Assembly (NCBI GenBank): GCA_046329055.1
Contig: JAXLVK010000018.1
Span: 9,662 to 73,661 of the forward strand
Source: JADKCL01 sp046329055
GTDB taxonomy: Bacteria; Bacteroidota; Bacteroidia; J057; JADKCL01
Direction of reading: 5' to 3'
DNA length: 64,000 nucleotides
Positions within the stretch are counted from its first letter, which is position 1. Every line of letters starts with the position of its first letter. Below are positions 17,844 to 27,112 of this stretch, piece by piece. The notes beneath the pieces were generated by a model. It was not told the origin of the DNA. It saw only the letters and a list, made by a program, of their open reading frames with translations, and did not search any database. Both the position numbers and the translations under genes were made by a program.

Positions 17844-18940
17844 TTACTTCCTGTATGCCAGGAGCGCTTGAAGCATTGCCTCTGTCCCGCGTTCCGCCCG
17901 GCCGTGCAGGCAATTCGCCATCACGAGGCTGCCACGATTGTCAGTGAGGTCCAATGCGATTCTGCATAAAAACGTTCCCGGATTGCCGAGGGCGGTGGCG
18001 ATGCGGTGTTGATGCGAGTCGATGGTGACCGTCCAGCCCATTTCCAGCGGATCCGTCCCTGAAAGCAGCAATTCAAATGCACGCTCATCCAATCCTGGAA
18101 TCCTGCGATTGAGGAAGGCTTGCAGGCAGATGGCCAAGTCCTTGGGCCGCATGTACAGATTTCCTGCCGCCATCAGCCAATTCAGCCGTTCGTTCGCCTT
18201 CATTTGATCTGGTTGCAAATGGCTGTCATGACCTCGTAAGCCTTGCGCATCCTCGACATTGGGCTGCCCGAAGCCGACTTGAATGCTAAGGTCATGGGCA
18301 AATTCCAAGAAAAGGCTCTCCATGGTGCGGCCAGAGGCCCTCTCAAGCAAAGCGCCCGCGAGGACGTAACTCAAGTTGCTGCTGTTGTGCCGCTTCCCGA
18401 GGTGCTGCGGAGCCTGTCGGATCGCCCAATTCGCGAATGCCATCCGTTGCGCTTGCGCATCGCCATCGAACTGCTCGTTCATAGGAGTGAAGTAGCCGAA
18501 GGGCGGCAGCCAATTGCGGAAACGAAGCAAGGAGTTCAAGGTTTGGCTGCGGTAGGCGCGGTGACAGTCAGCCTCCCATTCAGGGAAAGCGTCCATGAAC
18601 TTCATTTCCCAATTGACGACACCCTCATGCACCAAGCGCGCCGCGATGGCCGAAGTGACGATTTTGGTGACTGCCCCGATCCGGAAATTGTCCTCCAATG
18701 TCGCAGGCGCTGGACTCCCCCATTGGCGGACGCCGCATATCCCCAGGACCCATCGATTTCCTCCTTCCCAAATGCCGCATAAGCCAATGCCGGAATGCTG
18801 TCCGCTTGTCGCAGGTTGTCGGCGTATGCTCGCCAGTCTCGCGAATGCGGTGAAGCTTGCAGGCATTTGGGCATCAGCAACCAAAACGGCCGCCGCCCTA
18901 CCAGAATGAATTTCCAATGAATATCAAGACTTCTTCGCAT
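17844..18940 (-). pseudogene. Serine-hydrolase/beta-lactamase-like gene, frameshifted and lacking catalytic motifs
   Basis: Class C beta-lactamase/esterase-like fold. From ATG 18940 the frame reads WRAYADNLRQADSIPALAYA and IDGSWGYAASANG; at a run of five C (18717-18721) it must gain one base to continue SPAPATLEDNFRIG and on to the stop at 17844. The SxxK nucleophile motif reads AVTK (Ser to Ala), the Y-x-N motif reads SSN within KRHNSSNLSYVLAGALLE, and the late HxG/KTG box reads GNPGTF. All three catalytic motifs are thus altered, so the fold may have lost hydrolysis irrespective of the frameshift. The start overlaps the upstream glycosyltransferase gene by 17 bp (same operon). Confidence 0.78.
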
Positions 18941-20114
18941 CGGCCTGCCCAGTGATGACCGCCTCCAACATGGCATTCATCCGTGACCAGCGGAAATGCT
19001 GCTCCACGAATTTCCGGCCATTCTGCGCGAGATGAGCAGCTTTTTCGGGATGCGCGAGCAGGTCTTGGATGGCATCCGCGAATTCGAGCGCCGTGTTGCA
19101 GACCACGAGGTGCTCACCCGGCACTGCGCGAACGCCCTCATTGCTGAAGCCGGAGGTGATCGTGGGCAGGGACATCGCCATGGACTCGAGGAGTTTGTTT
19201 TGCATGCCTTGACCGCCGAGCAGCGGTGCCACGGAGATTTTGCTCTTGACCACAAATTCCCTAATGTCGGCAACAAAGCCAGTGACGGTGATTTCTGGAC
19301 TTGCCCAAGATTGGATGATCGGAGCAGGACGCGCCCCGGCGATGCAAAGTTTTGGACGCAGCCCACGTGCGTGAAGGATCGGGAGAACCTCCTCCACGAG
19401 GAAGCGGGCACTCTGGACATTGGGCAGGTAGCCCATGTTTCCGAAGAAGATGATGTCCCATTCCAGCTCCGAAGGACGCGGCATTTCCTCGAAAAATGAC
19501 TCGCTCACTCCGTTCGGAATGACGTGGACCGATTCCTGGTGCAGCGGCGCCAAGCCCTCTGCGTCCCGCTTGCTGATGATGGTCAGTTCATCAAAATGTG
19601 CCGCGATCCGCGTTTCGTAGGCCCTGAGGCGGCGGGTCTCCATTTTCACGACAGGGCGGCTCCACCAGCGGTCCGTCTCGATCCGCTGACTCATGCCCAT
19701 GGAAAATGTGTCCATATAGTCCAGCACCCACCGCAGGTTCACGAATTCGTGTGGCAGGTTTTCGCCGAGCCGGATCAACTGCACATAGCAGGCATCAATC
19801 TTTTCACGTTGAATGGTTTCCCGAATCACGCGGCGCATGGCTGCGGACCGGAAGTAGTTCACTTGGAAAGGAATCCGGTTGAAAATGCCGCCCAGAAGGT
19901 TCAGTCCTACTCGCCATTTGGGCAGCGGGATGACCTGCACGGATTTGCAGAATCCCACCTGCTTGAGGTCATTTTCCGTCACGGCGAGGTCGCTCAAGCA
20001 GACAAGGTGCACTTCATGGTGCTCCGCCAAGCCTTGGATTTGGTACCAAGCACGGAGTTTGTCGCCTTTTTCAAGGGGCCAAGGGAACCGCGACAATGCC
20101 ACCAAGATTTTCAT
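18924..20114 (-). CDS. Family 4-type glycosyltransferase
   Basis: 396-aa GT-B glycosyltransferase that adds a sugar to an envelope polysaccharide or lipid carrier. The N-terminal acceptor domain opens MKILVALSRFPWPLEKGDKL; the C-terminal donor domain has VIPNGVSESFF, IIFFGNMGYLPNVQSARFLV, SVAPLLGGQGMQNKLLESMA and the E-x7-E-like region around SGFSNEGVRAVPGEHLVV. The chosen ATG 20114 overlaps the TGA of the upstream glycosyltransferase by four bases (ATGA), so the longer open frame to 20258 is not used. Donor and acceptor unknown. Confidence 0.9.
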   Translation of the reverse strand: MKILVALSRFPWPLEKGDKLRAWYQIQGLAEHHEVHLVCLSDLAVTENDLKQVGFCKSVQVIPLPKWRVGLNLLGGIFNRIPFQVNYFRSAAMRRVIRETIQREKIDACYVQLIRLGENLPHEFVNLRWVLDYMDTFSMGMSQRIETDRWWSRPVVKMETRRLRAYETRIAAHFDELTIISKRDAEGLAPLHQESVHVIPNGVSESFFEEMPRPSELEWDIIFFGNMGYLPNVQSARFLVEEVLPILHARGLRPKLCIAGARPAPIIQSWASPEITVTGFVADIREFVVKSKISVAPLLGGQGMQNKLLESMAMSLPTITSGFSNEGVRAVPGEHLVVCNTALEFADAIQDLLAHPEKAAHLAQNGRKFVEQHFRWSRMNAMLEAVITGQADAKKS

Positions 20115-21307
20115 GCGAGCACCTCCCTGTAAAATTTCACAAACTCCTCTCCCACTGCCTCCATCCCATACCTCGCCCTCGCCAATTCTTGGCCCCTCCG
20201 CGCGATTTCGAGTGAACGATCCGGATAGCCGATAAGTCCCTCCATCGCGGACATCCATTGCTCGGGGCAGTCTGCAATCAGGCAGTCCCTGCCATCGGTC
20301 ACCTCGATTCCCTCAGCACCCATGGCGGTGGAGATCACGCAACACCCAGCGGCCATCGCTTCCAGCACTTTGATCCGCATCCCGCCGCCGCTGAGCAATG
20401 GGACGATGAAAAAATGGCAGCTGCGCAGGAATTCTCCGGCATCGGGCACCGTTCCATGAAAGGTCATTCCGGGCACCTTCAAGCTCGCGAGGCGCTCAGG
20501 GGGATTTTTGCCGGCCACGTGCAGCTCCAGGTTCGGATACTTTTGGGCAAGTGGAGGCCAGACATTTTCCAGGAACCATCGCAAGCCTTGCTCATTGGGT
20601 AGCCATTCGAGCGAACCGAGGAACCCGAGCCTGAGGTTCGCGGCCATTGGTTCCTTCCCCGCCAAATGACTCAAATCCACACCACCCGGAATCGGTCGGA
20701 TGGCACCCTTGAAGCCTTGATGGCGGTAATAATCACCGTCGGGTCCGGTAATGGGGGCTATAGCATCCACCAGCGGCAAATGATGCAATTCCCAGGTTTC
20801 GATTTTGCGACCCAATTGCTTCAGGTAGAGACGCTTGGGAAATGAAGGCTCATTGGCAGAAAGCCGGTTCCAAATCTGATGCTCCACGTTGTGGCTGCGC
20901 AGGATGATGGGAGCCCTGGTCGCAGCGCGAATCACCTTTATATATAGGCTCATGTAGCTGCCTTCAAGTTGCACGAGGTCAAATGCGCGCTCCCGCAGCA
21001 ACTGCCCCAATTTTCCTGCAAAATCGGCACTCCAAAACCGGGCGACATTGTAAGGCATCTTGGAGAAAAGCCCCTTGAATGCCCCCCATGCAGTCACGGT
21101 GGTATCAATGTCCACCGCCGTGATGGCAGCGGCTTCACGGATGACCATTGGATCCTGGCGATGCTTGGAAGTGTTGAGGCAAGCCAACTCCACATGATGC
21201 CCGGCGCGGTGCAGGGCACGGGTCAGATTGTAGGTCGCGATGTTGCCCCCATCGTTCAGTGGCCATGGGATGCGGTTGGTGACCTGGAGTATGCGCAGCG
21301 GCTTCAA
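20111..21307 (-). CDS. Family 4-type glycosyltransferase
   Basis: 398-aa GT-B glycosyltransferase, paralogous to the next gene. It opens MKPLRILQVTNRIPWPLNDG with the glycine-rich acceptor loop DGGNIATYN. Donor-domain features are PIPGGVDLSHLAG, LRLGFLGSLEWLPNEQGLRW, FIVPLLSGGGMRIKVLEAMA and GCCVISTAMGAEGIEV, with the catalytic acidic residues in KVLEAMAAG. First gene of a three-gene minus-strand operon. It probably works on the same glycan as its neighbour. Confidence 0.91.
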   Translation of the reverse strand: MKPLRILQVTNRIPWPLNDGGNIATYNLTRALHRAGHHVELACLNTSKHRQDPMVIREAAAITAVDIDTTVTAWGAFKGLFSKMPYNVARFWSADFAGKLGQLLRERAFDLVQLEGSYMSLYIKVIRAATRAPIILRSHNVEHQIWNRLSANEPSFPKRLYLKQLGRKIETWELHHLPLVDAIAPITGPDGDYYRHQGFKGAIRPIPGGVDLSHLAGKEPMAANLRLGFLGSLEWLPNEQGLRWFLENVWPPLAQKYPNLELHVAGKNPPERLASLKVPGMTFHGTVPDAGEFLRSCHFFIVPLLSGGGMRIKVLEAMAAGCCVISTAMGAEGIEVTDGRDCLIADCPEQWMSAMEGLIGYPDRSLEIARRGQELARARYGMEAVGEEFVKFYREVLA

Positions 21308-21673
21308 AGCGGTGCAATACTAAGCATTTGGCCCCTGAATTTTCTGGGAAGAATGCAGGTTCACGCGGATTCTAGGTCGATGATGGGGCAAGTGACATCG
21401 TCAACAACAGGTGGAAATTGCCGAACTGTCGCTGGATGACATGGACATTCATTTCATGTAACGAGAATCGCTGGGCGCTCATGGCCCCTGATGCCTGAAA
21501 AACAAACGATTGGCAGGAAGTCGGGTCACAAATCGTACAAATCAGGGGCATTCACCTTGGCAATTTGGCTGTAATCCGCTGCTTTTTGGAAACAATTTAT
21601 TATCGTTGTATCTAGTGGACTTATCAACGAGTATATTCTTTTCAACTATTGTTCATTAAGTGGAATTAAACGT
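21308..21673. other. Regulatory gap upstream of the SusC gene
   Basis: 366 bp between divergent genes. The half next to susC is AT-rich. I found no confident TTG/TAnnTTTG pair; TATCGTTG at 21601 is a one-mismatch -7 candidate but lacks a well-spaced -33. No ORF of interest. Confidence 0.4.
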
Positions 21674-24600
21674 ATGAGAAGACTTTTAGCAACCATGTGC
21701 TTGCTACTGTTCGCAGTGGCATCCACGTACGCGCAGGAAGTCCTTCGAGGTACCGTAAAAGAAGACCTGACGGGCGACCCGATGCCCGGGGTTACGGTAT
21801 TTGAGAAGGGAACATCCAACGGTACAGTGACCGACGCCGAAGGGCGTTACGAAATCAAGGTGAAGGACGCCCAGACCACCTTGATTTTCCGTTTTGTGGG
21901 CTACGCCACCTTCGAGCAGGCTGGTGGCGGCGACGTCAAACTGAAAGAGGACGTCCTCATGCTGGACGAGGTGGTCGTGACCGCCTTGGGCATCAAATCC
22001 GACAAGAAAGCGCTGGGTTACTCCGTGCAGAAAGTCGGCGGCGATGCGCTCACAAGCTCCGGCGAAAGCAACTTGATCAACGGCCTCAACTCCAAAGTGG
22101 CTGGTGTTCAAGTGATCAGCTCCGGCGGGGTTCCCGGAGCAGCATCGTTTATTCGTATCCGGGGCATGTCCTCCCTGAACGGTGCCAACCAACCCCTGAT
22201 CGTGGTGGACGGTGTGCCGCTGGACAACAGCCAAAACCAAGGTGGTAACCCTGACAACGGGGACAACAACCTGCTGGAAGGCGTGAACCAGACCAACCGT
22301 GCCGCTGACATCAACCCCAACGACATCGAAGAGGTGACCGTCCTGAAAGGCCCTGCTGCTGCAGCCCTTTACGGTATCCAAGCCGCCAACGGTGCTATCC
22401 TCATCACCACCAAGAAAGGCTCCAACACCAAAGGAAAAGGCGTCGCCGTCTCCTTCAATACGAGCATGGCTTGGGACAAGGTCAACCGCCTCCCGCAGTT
22501 GCAAAATAAGTACAGCCAAGGCATCAATGGCAACTACAATGGTCCAGAGACGGGCCGTTCCCAAAGCTGGGGTGCAAGCATCGACACGCTGAGCTGGGAT
22601 GGCGATCCCTCGTACATCTACGATCCCAATGGTGCAATCCAAAGCTCCTCTGCAGGTGGCACTCCTGTCACCCCTTATGACAACCTGAAGAGCTTCTTCC
22701 AAACCGGTCTCACGACCGACAATTCGCTGGCACTTGCTGGCGGCAATGGTGCCACCAACTACCGTTTCTCCATCGGCAATACCCACAGCAAAGGCATCGT
22801 TCCCTTGAGCACCTGGGGTCGTACCACTGTGAAACTGGCTGGTGAATCCCAACTGAGCAAGCGCCTGCGCACTGCTGCATCCGTCGCCTACTCCAATTCC
22901 GGTGGCCGCCGTGTACAAACCGGCTCCAACACCTCCGGCCTCATGCTGGGTCTGCTGCGCACCCCGATCACCTTCGACAACGCTGGCGGCTCCGACGATC
23001 CCGTCAATGATCCCAGCTCCTACATGTTCACTGACGGTACCCAGCGCAACTATCGCGGTGGTGGCGGTTACGACAACCCCTACTGGACCGTGAACAAGAA
23101 CCCCTTCACCGATGACGTGAACCGGATTTATGGCTTCACCAGCGTGACCTATGACATCACCAACTGGCTGAATGTCTTCTACCGGATCGGTACCGACGCC
23201 TACAGCGATGAGCGTCAACAAGTGATCGCCCTCGGCTCCCGCACTGCTCCTGCTGGCCGCCTCTACTACGAGAAGCACAACTACCGTCACTTGAACAGCG
23301 ACCTCTGGGTCACCGCTCAGCACGACTTCACCGAGAAGTTCAGCGGCTCCTTGTTGGTGGGCAACAACCTCTTCAACAAGCGCTACAACAAGATGTTCAC
23401 CCAAGGTGACGGCTTCGTGGTTCCGGACTTCAACCACATCTCCAACGTGACCAGCTCCTTCTCCCGCTACACCACCGACGCTACCCGCTCGGCTGCCGTG
23501 TTTGCTGAAGCAAAGATGAACTACGGAGATTGGCTCTTCCTCGACCTGACCGGTCGTAACGAGTGGTCCAGCACCCTGCCCCTGAGCAACAACAGCTTCT
23601 TCTATCCCAGCGCCAACCTCGGCGTGGTCTTCACCGACGCTCTGGGCATGCAAGAAAACAAAGTGCTTCCCTACGGCAAGCTGCGCGTGAGCTACGCTTC
23701 CGTTGGTGGTGCTGCTCCTTCCTTCGCACTCGGCCGCTACTTCACTGGCACCGCCGTGCTTGATGGTTGGACATCCGGTGTGAACTTCCCCTTCAACGGC
23801 ACTGCTGGCTTCTCCGTGGATGACGAACTCGGCTCCAACAACCTGAAGCCCAGCCGGAACAACACCTTCGAAGTCGGTACCGACCTGCGTTTCCTCCAGA
23901 ACCGCATCGGCCTCGACTTTACCTTCTACCGCTCCATCGCTGTGGACCACATCCTGCCCATCCCGGTTGCAGGCAGCTCAGGTTACACCAACGTTTACCT
24001 GAACGCCGGCCGCGTGAGCAACACTGGCTTCGAGGTCGTCTTGAATGCTACCCCCATCAAGAAGGAAAACTTCCGCTGGGACATCCAAGTCAACTTCACC
24101 CGCAACCGCAACATTGTCGAGGAACTGCCTGAGGGCATCGAAAGCATCTTCTTGGGTGGTTTCGAAGGCTCCAGCGTGCGCAACGTGGCTGGTCAACCCT
24201 ACGGCCAAATCTACGGCGGCACCTTCCTCATCGACTCTGCCAGCGGCAGCATGGTCATCGAAAGCGACACCAACAGCGCATTCTACGGCTTCCCGATCGA
24301 GTCTGGCAAGGAATCTGCCATCGGCAACCCGAACCCCGACTTCCTCTGCGGCTTCTCTAACACCCTGAGCTGGAAAGGTCTGAGCCTGAACATCCTGTTT
24401 GACTTCCGCAAAGGTGGCCAAATGTGGAACGGTACCATGGGTGCCTTGGCCTTCTTCGGCATGTCCCAGTTGACTGAGCACCGCGATGAGGACTACACCT
24501 TCAATGGTGTGAAAGGCACCGTGGATGGCGATGGCAACGTCGTGCTCCAAGATGAAAATAGCCAAGCTGGCACCTTCACCAACGACGCCGTCGTCCAGCG

Positions 24601-24910
24601 TGACCAGAGCTGGTACCTCGCAAACGGTGGTGGCTTCGGCAACGTGGCCAGCCAATTCATCCAAAACACGTCTTGGATCCGCCTGCGTGAGGTCTCCCTG
24701 GCCTACCAGTTCCCGACTAAGATGTTCGAAAAGACCCCGATCGCGGGTTTGAACATTGGCGTGAGCGCACGCAACCTGTTCCTGATCACTCCCTACCAGG
24801 GCATCGACCCGGAGACCAACCTCATGGGTTCCTCCAATGCACAAGGTTTGGACTACTTCAACATGCCCAACACCCGCTCGATCTCTGCTCGTCTCGGTAT
24901 CAACTTCTAA
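21674..24910 (+). CDS. SusC/RagA-type TonB-dependent outer-membrane transporter
   Basis: 1078-aa outer-membrane barrel that imports large nutrients using TonB energy. A signal peptide (first ~20 residues, ending TYAQ) is followed by a carboxypeptidase-regulatory-like domain (GTVKEDLTGDPMPGVTVFEK, ~24-105), the TonB-box/plug entry MLDEVVVTALGIKSDKKALG, plug elements FIRIRGMSSLNGANQPLIVV and EVTVLKGPAAAALYGIQAA, then the 22-strand barrel ending TRSISARLGINF with terminal Phe. Length is normal. The SusD-type gene follows after 12 bp. Codon use is very biased to C-ending codons, suggesting high expression. No glycoside hydrolase lies nearby, so the substrate may be peptide or another polymer. Confidence 0.97.
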   Translation: MRRLLATMCLLLFAVASTYAQEVLRGTVKEDLTGDPMPGVTVFEKGTSNGTVTDAEGRYEIKVKDAQTTLIFRFVGYATFEQAGGGDVKLKEDVLMLDEVVVTALGIKSDKKALGYSVQKVGGDALTSSGESNLINGLNSKVAGVQVISSGGVPGAASFIRIRGMSSLNGANQPLIVVDGVPLDNSQNQGGNPDNGDNNLLEGVNQTNRAADINPNDIEEVTVLKGPAAAALYGIQAANGAILITTKKGSNTKGKGVAVSFNTSMAWDKVNRLPQLQNKYSQGINGNYNGPETGRSQSWGASIDTLSWDGDPSYIYDPNGAIQSSSAGGTPVTPYDNLKSFFQTGLTTDNSLALAGGNGATNYRFSIGNTHSKGIVPLSTWGRTTVKLAGESQLSKRLRTAASVAYSNSGGRRVQTGSNTSGLMLGLLRTPITFDNAGGSDDPVNDPSSYMFTDGTQRNYRGGGGYDNPYWTVNKNPFTDDVNRIYGFTSVTYDITNWLNVFYRIGTDAYSDERQQVIALGSRTAPAGRLYYEKHNYRHLNSDLWVTAQHDFTEKFSGSLLVGNNLFNKRYNKMFTQGDGFVVPDFNHISNVTSSFSRYTTDATRSAAVFAEAKMNYGDWLFLDLTGRNEWSSTLPLSNNSFFYPSANLGVVFTDALGMQENKVLPYGKLRVSYASVGGAAPSFALGRYFTGTAVLDGWTSGVNFPFNGTAGFSVDDELGSNNLKPSRNNTFEVGTDLRFLQNRIGLDFTFYRSIAVDHILPIPVAGSSGYTNVYLNAGRVSNTGFEVVLNATPIKKENFRWDIQVNFTRNRNIVEELPEGIESIFLGGFEGSSVRNVAGQPYGQIYGGTFLIDSASGSMVIESDTNSAFYGFPIESGKESAIGNPNPDFLCGFSNTLSWKGLSLNILFDFRKGGQMWNGTMGALAFFGMSQLTEHRDEDYTFNGVKGTVDGDGNVVLQDENSQAGTFTNDAVVQRDQSWYLANGGGFGNVASQFIQNTSWIRLREVSLAYQFPTKMFEKTPIAGLNIGVSARNLFLITPYQGIDPETNLMGSSNAQGLDYFNMPNTRSISARLGINF

Positions 24911-24922
24911 GCTGGAACTGTC

Positions 24923-26269
24923 ATGAAAAAATTTAGATATCTTCCGATCGTCGCAGCTCTGGGGTTGGCAAGCCTGACCTCTTGCGAGAAGTACTTTGAC
25001 GATGTGAACGTGGACCCGACCCGTCCGAAGGAAGTCACCCCCACGGTGCTCCTCCCCAGCGCGATGGTCGAGTACGGCTATGGGTTGCAGGGCGACATCT
25101 CTCGCTTTACCTCCCTCCTCACCAATCAGATCTACGGCGCTGACCGTCAGTTTGCCACATACCAAGTCTATTCCATCACCGAAACCGATACCGACAACTG
25201 GTGGAAGTTCAACCACTATGGTGGCGCGATGATGGACATCAAGACGCTGATCGACTACGCGATGGCCTCCGAGCAATACCACTATGCTGGTATCGGCAAG
25301 GTGCTCATGGCTTATGGTCTGATGACGGCAACCGACTTGGTTGGGGACGTTCCCTACGTGGAGGCCTTCCAAGGTCTGGACAACCTCACGCCCAAGTATG
25401 AGTCCCAGCAGGTCATCTATGACTCGATCCAGAGCTTGCTCGCTCAAGGCAAGGTCCTCCTCGCCGACCCGAATGTCGCTGTGTCCGAACCCGGCTCCGA
25501 CGACCTCGTGTACGGTGGCGACCTGACCAAGTGGGCCATGTTCGCGAACGTGTTGAGCGCACGTGCACACCTGCACCTGGGCAAAACCGATCCGAACCAC
25601 TATGCCATGGCCATCGCCGCCCTTGGCGCGCCTGGTGTTGAGAGCTTTGGCTCCTCCGGCGATGATGCAGTGTTCTTCTTTGGCACTGATTACACCGCTT
25701 CTGCTCCTTGGTTCCAATACAATGACCAGCGCGCTGACATCCTCTTCGAGGGTTTCTTGCTGGACACGATGACCGCCTTGAACGACCCGCGCATGGTGTC
25801 CTACTGGGATGCTGATGGCTGGCTTGGCGAGTACTTCACCCGTCCGGACGCGCCCTTCTTCTTCACCTCCTTCATGGAGCAGAACTTCATCTTGGCCGAA
25901 GCACAGTTCCAAGCTGGCAATCCTGGCCTCGCACTCACGGCTTACAATGACGCTGTGAACGCCTCCCTCAGCCGCCATGGCGTGGTTGCGGACAGCGCCT
26001 TCACCGCCAACGTGTTGAGCGAAACCAGCGGCAGCCTGACCCTGGAGAAAATCATGGTTCAGAAGTACATCGCCATGTACCTGGAACCGGAAGTGTTCTC
26101 TGACTGGCGCCGTACCGGCTTCCCGAATCTCGTGCCCAGCGCAGGTAACGTGACCGGCGACGTGATCCCACGCCGCCTGCCCTACCCGCAGTCCGAGCGC
26201 CTCTTCAACGGTGCCAACTGCAACTGCGCTTCCCAAAACATCACCTCCAAGGTGTGGTGGGACATGTGA
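24923..26269 (+). CDS. SusD/RagB-type surface lipoprotein (SusD-like homologue 2 group)
   Basis: 448-aa nutrient-binding lid for the adjacent SusC barrel. The lipobox LASLTSC places the lipidated Cys at 21, followed by EKYFDDVNVDPTRP typical of the SusD-like_2 group. Helical TPR-like segments include GIGKVLMAYGLMTATDLVGD with VPYVEAFQG, and KWAMFANVLSARAHLHLGK; the later region has SFMEQNFILAEAQFQAG and EPEVFSDWRRTGFPNL, close to the family ending RRLPYPQSE. Codon bias equals that of susC. A strong terminator follows. Confidence 0.95.
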   Translation: MKKFRYLPIVAALGLASLTSCEKYFDDVNVDPTRPKEVTPTVLLPSAMVEYGYGLQGDISRFTSLLTNQIYGADRQFATYQVYSITETDTDNWWKFNHYGGAMMDIKTLIDYAMASEQYHYAGIGKVLMAYGLMTATDLVGDVPYVEAFQGLDNLTPKYESQQVIYDSIQSLLAQGKVLLADPNVAVSEPGSDDLVYGGDLTKWAMFANVLSARAHLHLGKTDPNHYAMAIAALGAPGVESFGSSGDDAVFFFGTDYTASAPWFQYNDQRADILFEGFLLDTMTALNDPRMVSYWDADGWLGEYFTRPDAPFFFTSFMEQNFILAEAQFQAGNPGLALTAYNDAVNASLSRHGVVADSAFTANVLSETSGSLTLEKIMVQKYIAMYLEPEVFSDWRRTGFPNLVPSAGNVTGDVIPRRLPYPQSERLFNGANCNCASQNITSKVWWDM

Positions 26270-26295
26270 TAGGTTGGTTTTGAGAATGAATTCGT

Positions 26296-26324
26296 ATCAG
26301 CCCCGGCAGTTTGTCGGGGCTGAT
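26296..26324 (+). terminator. Rho-independent terminator after the SusCD pair
   Basis: Ten-bp perfect stem ATCAGCCCCG / CGGGGCTGAT with a 9-nt loop, followed by TGCTTTTG. Lies 27 bp after the SusD stop. Confidence 0.85.
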
Positions 26325-26631
26325 TGCTTTTGCACTATCCCCTGTTAATGAATCGATTGACTAGAAACAAAAATCTCATTGACGGAAAATGCCTCCACAT
26401 AAAACGTAAGAATCCCACTGTCCATTTTCCCAGAATGGAAACCACTCAGAACCAACAAGTTTTCCACACCAAATGCTTCATTTTCATGTCAAAATTTGGT
26501 TGAGAAGGATCGTTTTCCCTCTCGAATCATCCTTCGGGGATGGGCCTGCCGTTACCCAACTAGATATGTATCAGGAAAATTGCCTAACTTCAAGTTTGGT
26601 AGGTAATGTTTAGTATCTAAAACGCAGGTTT
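26325..26631. other. AT-rich gap between the SusCD terminator and the small secreted protein gene
   Basis: About 300 bp without an open frame of interest. It should contain the promoter of the 26632 gene, but no confident Bacteroidota promoter pair was found. Confidence 0.4.
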
Positions 26632-27069
26632 ATGCTGAAAACGAATTGTTTCAAAAAGGCTTGTTGCATCCTCTTGTTCATTGTCCCTGTCGTCACCATG
26701 GCCCAAAGCAGCACCTCGCTGCAACGAATTACTGTGACGAGTGTCACCATCTTCCTCGATAGCCTCGACACACCCACGGAGGCGGAAATGGTCAAGACGG
26801 CCATCACGAAACACACGGAAGTAAAGGACTTTGACCTGAAGAAGACGAACTGCAACTTCACCATCGACAATACCAACAACACTCTTGATGCGATCTTCAG
26901 CGATTTGGAGCAACATGGACAGCCCGTGCGGGTCTATTCTGTTGAAGCCAGCCAAATCTTCACCCGTGTGGCTGAAGAAAACTGCCTCACCAAGCGGGAA
27001 GAGGAATTGAAGGAGGAGGAATACCTCCGCCAACATCCTGAGCTCAAGAACAAGAAGAAGGAAAACTGA
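26632..27069 (+). CDS. Small secreted protein, possibly ferredoxin-like fold
   Basis: 145-aa exported protein. The signal peptide (residues 1-~25, with CCILLFIVPVVTMAQ) is followed by ~95 residues with a beta-alpha-beta-beta-alpha-beta rhythm: RITVTSVTIFLDSLDT, EAEMVKTAITKHTEVKDF, NCNFTIDNTNNTLDAIFSDL. That rhythm resembles heavy-metal-associated domains but without their CxxC. The tail is highly charged (Glu/Lys). It starts 43 bp before the giant surface-protein gene and may share its transcript. Function unknown. Confidence 0.6.
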   Translation: MLKTNCFKKACCILLFIVPVVTMAQSSTSLQRITVTSVTIFLDSLDTPTEAEMVKTAITKHTEVKDFDLKKTNCNFTIDNTNNTLDAIFSDLEQHGQPVRVYSVEASQIFTRVAEENCLTKREEELKEEEYLRQHPELKNKKKEN

Positions 27070-27112
27070 GCCTGGTGCTTCCTTCCATTCATGAACCCTC
27101 ACACGGCACCCC

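Noticed and set aside
21704..26236. Two ~750-codon open frames antisense to the SusC and SusD genes
   Set aside because: They result from the strong C-ending codon bias of the sense genes, which removes stops on the other strand. Their translations are Val/His/Gly/Glu-rich and lack any fold signature.
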